Source: Acidimicrobiia bacterium
Lineage (GTDB): Bacteria > Actinomycetota > Acidimicrobiia > Spongiisociales > SHLN01
Direction: 5' to 3'
Length of the DNA stretch: 5,016 nt
Assembly (NCBI GenBank): GCA_013043085.1
Contig: JABDOU010000111.1
Span: 1-5,016, forward strand
The notes beneath the pieces were generated by a model. That model did no database searches, was not told the DNA's origin, and worked only from the letters and a program-made list of their open reading frames with translations. The position numbers and the translations under genes were made by a program. Positions 1-4,783 of this stretch are shown here, in pieces (the stretch's first letter is position 1; each line of letters begins with the position of its first letter).

Positions 1-341
1 ATGTTGGACTTCTGGAGTTCGACGCCGTCGGTGTTCTTGACACCTGCATTGACCCGCTTGTAGTGGTTGTACACCGCCACAGACAGCACCTTCTTGGCAC
101 GATCCTGGCCGATCACGTAATCGTTCAGGAATTCGTAGATCTCACGCGGCTTGGGAAGCTCGGTTGGGCCGACCTCGACCTCGGTCGTTCCCAGCTCTTC
201 TTCGATGATCTCATTGCACAGGTCGATGCACTCGTCGCAGATGTACACACCCGGACCTGCAATGAGTTTCTTGACCTGCTTTTGCGACTTTCCACAAAAA
301 CTGCACTTGAGAAGATCCGAGCCGTCTGCGAATTTTGCCAC
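1..341 (-). CDS. clpX: ATP-dependent Clp protease ATP-binding subunit ClpX, N-terminal part (3' end cut by window edge)
   Basis: ClpX is the AAA+ unfoldase that recognises tagged or damaged proteins, unfolds them with ATP and threads them into ClpP in the cytoplasm. The 113 visible residues contain the N-terminal C4 zinc-binding domain, with Cys13, Cys16, Cys35 and Cys38 in CSFCGKSQ and YICDEC. The start of the AAA+ module follows (PKPREIYEFLNDYVIGQDRAKKVLSVAVYNHY). Walker A, Walker B and the pore loops lie beyond the left edge. The start is a GTG at 341-339. An in-frame stop lies four codons upstream (351-353), no ATG lies between, and the protein begins VAKFADGSDLLKCSFC, matching the family's usual start. 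The ribosome-binding site is modest: GAGGT at 353-357 is 11 nt away and TAGG at 350-353 is 8 nt away. The gene lies 78 nt downstream of clpP on the same strand, so co-transcription is likely. Confidence 0.97.
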   Translation of the reverse strand, partial: MAKFADGSDLLKCSFCGKSQKQVKKLIAGPGVYICDECIDLCNEIIEEELGTTEVEVGPTELPKPREIYEFLNDYVIGQDRAKKVLSVAVYNHYKRVNAGVKNTDGVELQKSN

Positions 342-365
342 CTGTGTTGCCTACCTCATGTCACA

Positions 366-381
366 ACGTACGGTTGTACGT
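366..381. repeat. Perfect inverted repeat in the clpP-clpX spacer
   Basis: ACGTAC (366-371), a 4-nt GGTT spacer, then GTACGT (376-381) form a perfect 6-bp palindrome. An overlapping alternative pairs ACAAC (363-367) with GTTGT (373-377), so two mutually exclusive hairpins are possible. It sits in the 78-nt gap between clpP and clpX, 25 nt before the clpX start. No U-tract follows on the minus strand, so it is not an intrinsic terminator. It could be an operator for a clpX promoter or an mRNA processing or translation-control hairpin. The symmetry is seen directly; the role is unknown. Confidence 0.45.
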
Positions 382-419
382 ATCCGTGTTGCCGTTCACC
401 GGCGAATGTTGATGCCGAA

Positions 420-1025
420 TCAGTCGTTTACGGCCTGGAGGTATCGCGGGGCGAGCACCTCGTCTATAACACCATATTCCTTCGCGACGTCCGCTGTCAT
501 CCAAAAGTCGCGTTCTGTGTCTTTTTTTATGTCTTCGATGGGTTTTCCGGTGTGAAGAGCCAAAATCTCGTCCAATTCCGCTCGCATCCGGATGATTTCT
601 TTCGCCTGGATCTCGATATCGGTCGCTTGTCCCTGAGTTCCGCCCGACACCTGATGAATCATGACACGGCTATGGGGCAAACCAAAGCGCTTGCCTTTGG
701 TGCCGGCCGCCAGCAACAGGGCACCCATCGACGCTGCCTGACCCATGCAGAACGTCGAAACCTCGGGCTTGATGTGCTGGATTGTGTCGTACACGGCGAG
801 GCCGGCTGAGACAACGCCACCGGGTGAGTTGATATACAGCGAAATGTCCTTGTCGGGATCTTCGCTCTCGAGATGCAACAGCTGAGCCATGATGACATTG
901 GCCACCCCATCATCGATGGGTGTACCGAGGAAAATGATTCGGTCCTTGAGTAAGCGGCTGTAAATATCGAACGCCCGCTCCCCTCGGCTTGTGCTCTCTA
1001 TGACGGTTGGTACCAGGTAACCCAT
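420..1025 (-). CDS. clpP: ATP-dependent Clp protease proteolytic subunit ClpP
   Basis: ClpP is the serine peptidase that forms the tetradecameric degradation chamber fed by ClpX or ClpC. The product is 201 residues, normal for the family. The catalytic triad is visible: Ser99 in GQAASMGA, His124 in RVMIHQ and Asp173 in TERDFW. The oxyanion-region motif NSPGG is at 66-70. The N-terminus MGYLVPTVIE then RGERAFDIYSRLLKDRIIFLG is typical. A short propeptide is likely removed autocatalytically, as in the family. The reading frame stays open to an ATG at 1145, but ATG 1025 is chosen because AGGAGA (1032-1037) lies 6 nt upstream and family similarity starts there. The gene sits between tig (219 nt upstream) and clpX (78 nt downstream). 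Many actinobacteria have two clpP genes here; this locus has one. The long, structured upstream region suggests its own promoter. Confidence 0.98.
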   Translation of the reverse strand: MGYLVPTVIESTSRGERAFDIYSRLLKDRIIFLGTPIDDGVANVIMAQLLHLESEDPDKDISLYINSPGGVVSAGLAVYDTIQHIKPEVSTFCMGQAASMGALLLAAGTKGKRFGLPHSRVMIHQVSGGTQGQATDIEIQAKEIIRMRAELDEILALHTGKPIEDIKKDTERDFWMTADVAKEYGVIDEVLAPRYLQAVND

Positions 1026-1031
1026 GTGTTG

Positions 1032-1037
1032 TCTCCT
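1032..1037 (-). promoter_or_regulatory. clpP ribosome-binding site
   Basis: AGGAGA on the minus strand lies 6 nt before the ATG at 1025-1023. It is the strongest Shine-Dalgarno match in the area. It decides the clpP start against the upstream in-frame ATG at 1145, which would add 40 non-conserved residues. Confidence 0.85.
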
Positions 1038-1046
1038 ATTAGCTGG

Positions 1047-1071
1047 GCACTCCACCGGGGGATGGAAGTGC
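1047..1071 (-). promoter_or_regulatory. Hairpin in the clpP mRNA leader just upstream of the RBS
   Basis: GCACT-CCA (1047-1054) pairs with TGG-A-AGTGC (1063-1071), giving 8 base pairs with one bulged base (A1066) and an 8-nt G/C-rich loop. The hairpin ends 9 nt upstream of the clpP Shine-Dalgarno. A second small hairpin (1081-1095, CCCCT/AGGGG) lies beside it. Neither is followed by a U-tract in the clpP direction, so they look like leader structure rather than terminators. A regulatory role is inferred only. Confidence 0.35.
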
Positions 1072-1170
1072 GAAAGTGTGCCCCTCCATGAGGGGTTTTC
1101 GGTGTATTTCTTCGTCGCCTGCGTCACGTTGGTGCGCAGAAGCATATGTGTCGGTGGTTCTCTGGTCGTA

Positions 1171-1196
1171 CCGGTGATTCATGTGAGGATCACCGG
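1171..1196. promoter_or_regulatory. Operator-like perfect inverted repeat upstream of clpP
   Basis: CCGGTGAT (1171-1178) and ATCACCGG (1189-1196) form a perfect 8-bp inverted repeat with a 10-nt spacer, so the half-site centres are 18 bp apart (about two helical turns). On the minus strand the element lies between and over a candidate -35 (TTGACC) and -10 (ATGAAT). That is the usual place for a dimeric repressor. It could instead be a Rho-dependent or U-less termination hairpin after tig, whose stop is 48 nt upstream. The symmetry is seen directly; the binding role is inferred. Confidence 0.45.
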
Positions 1197-1205
1197 AATG
1201 GTCAA
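1177..1205 (-). promoter_or_regulatory. Candidate clpP promoter
   Basis: On the minus strand TTGACC (1200-1205) matches the sigma70-type -35 at five of six positions. It is spaced 17 nt from ATGAAT (1177-1182), a weak -10 with three of six matches. The predicted transcription start would leave a clpP leader of about 145 nt containing the hairpins. The poor -10 keeps confidence low. Another poor -10-like hexamer, TATGCT, lies at 1141-1146. Confidence 0.25.
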
Positions 1206-1244
1206 TCGGTGGTTCGCGTAGGTGGTTCGCATGTCCGAAAAAGG

Positions 1245-2837
1245 CTATGTTCCCTCTTTGTCCGCAGACTCGTTGTCCGCAGACTCGTTGTCCGCAGACT
1301 TTTTGCCCTCAGACTCTTCGTCCAGGGACTCGTTGTCCGCAGTCTCTTCAACCGCCGGCTCGCCGGCGGGGACGTCTTCCCTTGCAGAAGCAGCGGCATC
1401 CGGCCCAACGGACGTGTCGTCAGCCGAATCGTCAGACCCGGTTTCTGCTTTGTCGTCCGGGGCTACCGCCTCGGCGACCTCCACCGTCTGCTCGCTCGGC
1501 TCGTCGACTTGCTCTTCGACTTCCGGCAGCGTCAGGTCGAGCGCATTGCCATCTCCGTCGATCGGGGTTGCTTCCTCGATCAACAGATCCAGCGCCTGTT
1601 GCCTCAGGATATCAGCAGTCAGAAGTTGTAACCGATCCGCCTTGCGCACGGCATCGAGGTACTCACCCGGGGTCATCTTTTCTTGCTCTGCGACGTCGCT
1701 GACCGCTTCTTCGAGGTCTTCTTCAGTCGCCTCCAAACCCCGATCGCGGGCGATGGCATCGAGAGCCAGCCGGGTCTTGACGGCCCGATCCGCCTGCAGT
1801 CGGGCATCCGCTACCACCGCCTCCTGGCTTTGTCCCGTCACCCGCATGTAGTCCTCGAGACCGATACCACTCGTTTCGAGCTGGTGGGCGAACGAATGGA
1901 TCTGCGCCTCGGTCTCAGATTCGATCAAACCTTCGGGAATTTCGACATCGACGTCTTCGATGACCGCCTCGATGGCCTTGTTTCTGAACTCACGAACTGC
2001 CTGTTCGGTCTTCGTGACCGCCATGCCCTCTGCGATTTCGTGCCGCAGGTCATCGACACTCGAGAATTCGGAAATGTCTCCGACCCATTCGTCATCGAGG
2101 TTCGGAAGCCGTTTTTCTTTTATGGATTTGACGAGGATCTTGAACGAGAGTTCCTCGCCTCCGAACTCACCGAACGACTCGGGCAGTGTGGACGTCAGAC
2201 TCACGATGCTGCCGGCCTTCTCTCCTCGCAGAACTCCATCGAGACCTTCGAGCAGTCCGCCACCCCCCACTTCGTACGACAGGTCTTTGGCGCTCACCTC
2301 GTCGACTGGCTGACCATCGTCTTCGGCGTTGAGATCGATGAGTGCGATGTCGCCGTCTCGAATCGACCGCTCAACGTCGACGAGCTCGGCAAATTGCTCC
2401 CGCAGTCGATCGATTTGTTCATCGATCTCCTCATCGGACACCAGGTTGGACTCAACCACGATTTGGCGCCCCTCGATCACAGGCGCCGAATCCAGTTCCG
2501 GCCACAACGCCAGCTTCACGTCCATCTCAAATCCGTCTTCGGTATCGCGCACGTCGGTGATGGTTGGCTGTGCAGCCAGCTCCAGGTCGATGCCCTCCAG
2601 GGCAGCGCCCACCCAAGCGGACATTCCGGAGTCAATTGCCTCAGCGCGTACGGTGTCTGCCCCGACGGTTGCCTCGACAATCCGACGAGGCGCTTTGCCG
2701 GGCCGAAACCCTTTGAGGCGCATCTGCCCGCTCAACTTTTTGGCAGCCTGGTTTTTGGCGTCCTCCAGATCAGCTTCGAGCATTTTTACAGTAAGAGTTC
2801 GTTCGAATCGTCCCGATTCGACCAGTTCAGTCTCCAA
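1245..2837 (-). CDS. tig: Trigger factor (ribosome-associated chaperone and peptidyl-prolyl isomerase)
   Basis: Trigger factor docks at the ribosomal exit tunnel, shields nascent chains and isomerises prolines. The ribosome-binding signature GFRPGKAPRR occupies residues 43-52. The FKBP-type PPIase domain spans about 160-245 (DGDIALIDL to LSFKILVKSIKEK). The SurA-like helical chaperone region spans about 246-428. An acidic low-complexity tail of about 100 residues follows, making 530 residues against about 430 in E. coli; such tails are known in actinobacterial homologues. The start is a TTG at 2837. It has GAGG (2843-2846) 5 nt upstream, and it places Gly-Phe-Arg at 43-45 exactly as in E. coli. 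The frame stays open further upstream, but those codons run into the tRNA-His gene, and no ATG or GTG lies between. The last codons are a 15-bp tandem array. The gene lies 71 nt downstream of tRNA-His and 219 nt before clpP. Confidence 0.94.
   Translation of the reverse strand: METELVESGRFERTLTVKMLEADLEDAKNQAAKKLSGQMRLKGFRPGKAPRRIVEATVGADTVRAEAIDSGMSAWVGAALEGIDLELAAQPTITDVRDTEDGFEMDVKLALWPELDSAPVIEGRQIVVESNLVSDEEIDEQIDRLREQFAELVDVERSIRDGDIALIDLNAEDDGQPVDEVSAKDLSYEVGGGGLLEGLDGVLRGEKAGSIVSLTSTLPESFGEFGGEELSFKILVKSIKEKRLPNLDDEWVGDISEFSSVDDLRHEIAEGMAVTKTEQAVREFRNKAIEAVIEDVDVEIPEGLIESETEAQIHSFAHQLETSGIGLEDYMRVTGQSQEAVVADARLQADRAVKTRLALDAIARDRGLEATEEDLEEAVSDVAEQEKMTPGEYLDAVRKADRLQLLTADILRQQALDLLIEEATPIDGDGNALDLTLPEVEEQVDEPSEQTVEVAEAVAPDDKAETGSDDSADDTSVGPDAAASAREDVPAGEPAVEETADNESLDEESEGKKSADNESADNESADKEGT
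1261..1350. repeat. 15-bp tandem repeat encoding the end of the trigger factor tail
   Basis: Six consecutive 15-bp units run from 1261. Units 1 and 2 are identical (TCCGCAGACTCGTTG), unit 3 differs near its end, and units 4-6 are increasingly degenerate. The period is a multiple of three. The array therefore encodes a five-residue acidic repeat of the SADNE type (SADNESADNESADKEGT at the C-terminus) and copy changes keep the frame. It is likely produced by replication slippage and variable among relatives. Confidence 0.85.
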
Positions 2838-2841
2838 TGTT

Positions 2842-2846
2842 TCCTC
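2842..2846 (-). promoter_or_regulatory. tig ribosome-binding site selecting a TTG start
   Basis: GAGGA on the minus strand lies 4 nt from the TTG at 2837-2835 (5 nt counting from GAGG). It is the only good Shine-Dalgarno between the tRNA-His 3' end and the conserved part of trigger factor. It therefore decides the start codon. Confidence 0.7.
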
Positions 2847-2908
2847 AGACTTTGGCGACGCTTTGACACGTCGATGTGACGGCGCAACCGTCTGTTCTCG
2901 ATGATGAG

Positions 2909-2987
2909 TGGGGCGACCGACGGGATTTGAACCCGCGACATCCAGGATCACAACCTGGGGCTCTAACCTGACTGAGCTACGGCCGCC
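2909..2987 (-). tRNA. tRNA-His (anticodon GUG)
   Basis: The cloverleaf folds completely. The acceptor GCGGCCG pairs with CGGTCGC (one G-U), and the D-stem is GCTC/GAGC. The anticodon stem CCAGG/CCTGG has loop TTGTGAT, giving GTG, and the T-arm is GCGGG TTCAAAT CCCGT. The histidine identity element is present: an encoded extra G at position -1 (2987) opposite discriminator C73 (2912). CCA is encoded (2909-2911). It lies 84 nt downstream of tRNA-Arg and 71 nt upstream of tig on the same strand, so the tRNAs and tig may share a primary transcript. Confidence 0.98.
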
Positions 2988-3071
2988 ATGTTATGCGAGA
3001 TCCGACTGCACCTTTGCACCTTCGGACAGAACCCTCCCTACCGGGCAGGAACCGTCTTGGCGGGCATCCCG

Positions 3072-3144
3072 CGCCCCCGGAAGGATTCGAACCTCCGGCC
3101 AAGAGCTTAGAAGGCTCCTGCTCTGTCCTCTGAGCTACGGGGGC
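3072..3144 (-). tRNA. tRNA-Arg (anticodon UCU)
   Basis: The acceptor GCCCCCG pairs perfectly with CGGGGGC and the D-stem is GCTC/GAGC. The anticodon stem GGAGC/GCTCT has loop CTTCTAA, giving TCT, which reads AGA. The T-arm is GGAGG TTCGAAT CCTTC and the discriminator is G73. CCA is not encoded (CGG follows), so the end must be added by tRNA nucleotidyltransferase. Right after it the minus strand can form a short hairpin, GCGGG-ATG-CCCGC (3060-3072), which overlaps the discriminator base. A possible -10 (TACGAT, 3171-3176) lies 26 nt upstream with no convincing -35. It is 65 nt downstream of the nitroreductase-family gene. Confidence 0.97.
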
Positions 3145-3209
3145 CCGAACGTCGGGTCACGCGTCGGACAATCGTAGCGTGGGGCGTTCTCGAACCGGAA
3201 GCCGCCAAA

Positions 3210-3614
3210 CTAGGCGGGATCCAGAATGACAACCGGGATCTGGCGATCGGTTTTTGACTCGTAATCCGCAAATCCCGGGGCGATCTGCTTCTGTCGTTCC
3301 CAAATTGGTTGGCGCTCGTCATCGGACGCAACTCGGGCAAGGACGTCGATCGTTTCCGTGCCCACCTCGATTCTGCAACGCGGGTTTGCGAGCAGGTTGT
3401 GATACCACGCCGGATGAGAATCGGCGCCCGCCTTTGAACCGAAGACGGCATACGACTCGCCGAGCGGTTGGTACACGAGCGGGTGGAGTCGCGGTTCGCC
3501 GGATTTGGCCCCGATCGTGTGGAGCAACAGGAGATTTGAACCGGCAAAGAACCCTCCGACCTTGCCCCCGTTAGCCCGAAATTCTTCGATGATCTGCTCA
3601 TTAAAGCCTGCCAC
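3210..3614 (-). CDS. Deazaflavin (F420)-dependent nitroreductase-family oxidoreductase
   Basis: This 134-residue protein belongs to the small split-barrel Ddn/DUF385 family. Members bind reduced F420 or a related flavin and reduce quinones, nitro compounds or other electrophiles. Family hallmarks are seen in order: LLLLHTIGAKSGEPRLHPLVY (28-48), the block SKAGADSHPAWYHNLLANP (60-78), IEVGTETIDVLARVA (82-96), then ER..IW and the C-terminal DYESKTDRQIPVVILDP (117-133). No signal peptide or membrane segment is seen. The start is a GTG at 3614 with AAAGGA (3622-3627) 7 nt upstream. The physiological substrate cannot be told from sequence. The gene diverges from tRNA-Gly, with a perfect palindrome 45-59 nt upstream of its start. 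A short hairpin, CCGCC/GGCGG (3202-3217), surrounds its stop codon. Confidence 0.92.
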   Translation of the reverse strand: MAGFNEQIIEEFRANGGKVGGFFAGSNLLLLHTIGAKSGEPRLHPLVYQPLGESYAVFGSKAGADSHPAWYHNLLANPRCRIEVGTETIDVLARVASDDERQPIWERQKQIAPGFADYESKTDRQIPVVILDPA

Positions 3615-3621
3615 GTCGTCG

Positions 3622-3627
3622 TCCTTT
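3622..3627 (-). promoter_or_regulatory. RBS of the nitroreductase-family gene
   Basis: AAAGGA on the minus strand lies 7 nt from the GTG at 3614-3612. It supports this GTG start rather than any upstream codon. Confidence 0.7.
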
Positions 3628-3658
3628 CGATGTCCCGTTCTTCGATGGTCACGTAGAT

Positions 3659-3673
3659 GTCAGGCAACCTGAC
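3659..3673. promoter_or_regulatory. Operator-like palindrome in the divergent intergenic region
   Basis: GTCAGG (3659-3664), CAA, CCTGAC (3668-3673) is a perfect 6-bp inverted repeat with a 3-nt centre. It lies 45 nt upstream of the nitroreductase-family start and 57 nt upstream of tRNA-Gly. The compact 15-bp symmetry resembles the operator of a dimeric regulator (GntR, MarR or TetR type). No regulator gene is in the window, so the link is inferred. It has no U-tract on either strand. Confidence 0.45.
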
Positions 3674-3729
3674 CACGTTACGAGATATTCCGAGCGACCG
3701 AAGGTATGGCGTTATCCTTGATCCAACAA

Positions 3730-3803
3730 GCGGGTGTAGTTCAATGGTAGAACTTCAGCCTTCCAAGCTGATAGCGAGGGTTCGATTCCCTTCACCCGCT
3801 CCA
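3730..3803 (+). tRNA. tRNA-Gly (anticodon UCC)
   Basis: This is the only plus-strand gene. The acceptor GCGGGTG pairs with CACCCGC and the D-stem is GTTC/GAAC. The anticodon stem TCAGC/GCTGA has loop CTTCCAA, giving TCC, which reads GGA. The variable loop has 4 nt, as is common for tRNA-Gly, and the T-stem is GAGGG/CCCTT. Discriminator T73 and an encoded CCA (3801-3803) complete it. A weak -10-like TATCCT lies at 3713-3718 without a clear -35. Downstream, imperfect symmetry (ATCCGC 3806-3811 with GCGGAT 3836-3841) has no U-tract, so no terminator is called. Confidence 0.98.
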
Positions 3804-3880
3804 ATATCCGCATCAGGGGCGTCACTGTTCGGTGAGCGGATCGAATGACGGCGACGGGATCGCGGTCTATGTCGGCCGAT

Positions 3881-3920
3881 GACCCGACAAGACTCATCAA
3901 GACTCATCAAGACTCGTCAA
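3881..3920. repeat. 10-bp tandem repeat across the panB-like stop codon
   Basis: GACTCATCAA occurs at 3891-3900 and 3901-3910. GACTCGTCAA (3911-3920) differs at one base, and a degenerate fourth unit (GACCCGACAA, 3881-3890) matches at seven of ten positions. The stop codon of the panB-like gene (3907-3909) lies inside the array. The period is not a multiple of three, so copy-number change would alter the reading frame around the C-terminus. Slippage origin is inferred. Confidence 0.85.
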
Positions 3921-4731
3921 GTGTTGCCAAGAACGTTTGCAACTCCGCTTCATCCAACGTCGATACCTCGTCGTCATCGGGAAACGAACCCGAAGCAATA
4001 TCGGCGCGAAATTCCGTGAGCGCCCGCACCCGCTCGGCCATGATCCGGTTGTACAACCCGGCAAGATCTGCATACGCCCTCGCATGCCGCGGCTTGCGTT
4101 CACCCTCACCGCAGATATCGGACATGAACAGGAACACCACATCCGCGTCCGGTCCGGAACCGAGCGAAATGGTGGCCAACGCCGTACGCCTGTTGATCTC
4201 GGCCATGAGCGGGGCCGGGATGAGTTCGCATTCCACAGCAAACGCACCGGCCTCCTCCAGCTGCCGAAACTCCGCCCAGAGGTCCTGCGCCTCGGCCGCA
4301 GTTTTGCCGACGGCCCGCACGCCACCGTAAAGGGTCGACTTCTTGGGAACAAAACCCAAATGGCCCATGACCGGGACGTCGTCATCCGCCAGGCGTTGCA
4401 CGCATTCCATGCTCCTGGCCGTGATCACTGCATCAGCCCCATTGGTGAGGGCTTCAAATGCGGCTCCGAGCAGATCGTCCGGCGTAACGGCGCCATCAAA
4501 ATCAATAGCCGCAGTGACGAACAGTTTCGTGGAACCCTGCCGTACCGCTGTCACCGCCTTCGCCATGCACACCACCATTTCGATTCCGGCCGCTTCAGCC
4601 GCGTGGGCCTCCTCAGCTGAACCGGCGGTGACCTGCGAGAGCCGGGTTCCGCTGTTCTTGAGCGATCGGATGCCGGCAACAGTTACCGTCCGCTCGGCTT
4701 CCTGTCCGTTGTAATCCAGTATTCGCACCAT
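3907..4731 (-). CDS. PanB-like (ketopantoate hydroxymethyltransferase-family) protein, divergent
   Basis: This 274-residue protein resembles PanB of the PEP mutase/isocitrate lyase superfamily, a TIM-barrel enzyme that makes ketopantoate for pantothenate and CoA. Matching blocks are VPVMGHLGFVPKKSTLYGG (119-137), then LEEAGAFAVECELIP (158-172) with the equivalent of catalytic Glu181 at Glu169. SLGSGPDADVVFLFMSDICG (189-208) and SGSFPDDDEVS near the C-terminus also match. However, the canonical Mg2+ ligands are not conserved. The GDS motif (E. coli Asp45) is CMAK here, ADLPF (Asp84) reads AAIDF, and KIEGG (Glu114) reads ITARS. About 20 residues after GDS also appear to be missing. A changed reaction or loss of metal use is inferred, so I do not assign the symbol panB. 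ATG 4731 is the farthest possible start (an in-frame TAG lies four codons upstream), with no clear Shine-Dalgarno. It may be co-transcribed with the aminotransferase 81 nt upstream. Confidence 0.75.
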   Translation of the reverse strand: MVRILDYNGQEAERTVTVAGIRSLKNSGTRLSQVTAGSAEEAHAAEAAGIEMVVCMAKAVTAVRQGSTKLFVTAAIDFDGAVTPDDLLGAAFEALTNGADAVITARSMECVQRLADDDVPVMGHLGFVPKKSTLYGGVRAVGKTAAEAQDLWAEFRQLEEAGAFAVECELIPAPLMAEINRRTALATISLGSGPDADVVFLFMSDICGEGERKPRHARAYADLAGLYNRIMAERVRALTEFRADIASGSFPDDDEVSTLDEAELQTFLATLDES

Positions 4732-4783
4732 GAGATAGCCACGCTAGCCCGGGCGGAGCGTCGTTCGCCGTTGCCGTTCAGTA

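Larger units (their letters stand above)
1153..1230. repeat. Three direct copies of GGTGGTTC in the tig-clpP spacer
   Basis: GGTGGTTC occurs at 1153-1160, 1208-1215 and 1221-1228, all in the same orientation (GAACCACC when read toward clpP). The last two are 10-bp identical (GGTGGTTCGC) and lie 13 bp apart. The first two share the 10-mer TCGGTGGTTC. They flank the inverted repeat at 1171-1196. Regularly oriented copies upstream of a protease gene suggest possible binding sites for a regulator. The sequence does not match a site I can name with confidence. Confidence 0.4.

Noticed and set aside
63..809. Long plus-strand open frames opposite clpX and clpP
   Set aside because: They lie antisense to strongly conserved genes, show no recognisable domains, and arise from GC-rich codon structure. 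The same holds for plus-strand frames opposite tig (1683-2879) and the panB-like gene (3937-4620).
1039..1089. Small leader open frame of 16 codons (MEGHTFALPSPGGVPS) ending just before the clpP RBS
   Set aside because: Its stop adjoins the clpP Shine-Dalgarno in a suggestive way, but it has no ribosome-binding site, its ATG lies in the loop region of a hairpin, and there is no conservation evidence.
1081..1099. Plus-strand terminator-like CCCCT hairpin followed by TTTT
   Set aside because: The stem is only 5 bp with four Ts, and no plus-strand gene ends there.
1026..1145. N-terminal extension of clpP to the ATG at 1145
   Set aside because: The extra 40 residues are not like any ClpP N-terminus and cross the leader hairpins, while a strong Shine-Dalgarno sits directly before ATG 1025.
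1245..1350. CRISPR-like array at the end of tig
   Set aside because: The units are contiguous 15-bp in-frame coding repeats with no spacers.
2838..2951. Coding region upstream of the tig TTG start
   Set aside because: It lies partly inside the tRNA-His gene and contains no ATG or GTG start codon between the tRNA and the conserved domain.
3107..3676. Alternative minus-strand frame overlapping the nitroreductase-family gene
   Set aside because: It runs through the tRNA-Arg gene and out of frame with the clearly conserved protein, with no recognisable domain.
3713..3718. tRNA-Gly -10 box TATCCT
   Set aside because: Only four of six positions match, and no -35-like hexamer is found at 16-18 nt.
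3804..3841. Terminator after tRNA-Gly
   Set aside because: The stem ATCCGC/GCGGAT encloses a bulged, uneven inner hairpin and no T-run follows on the plus strand.
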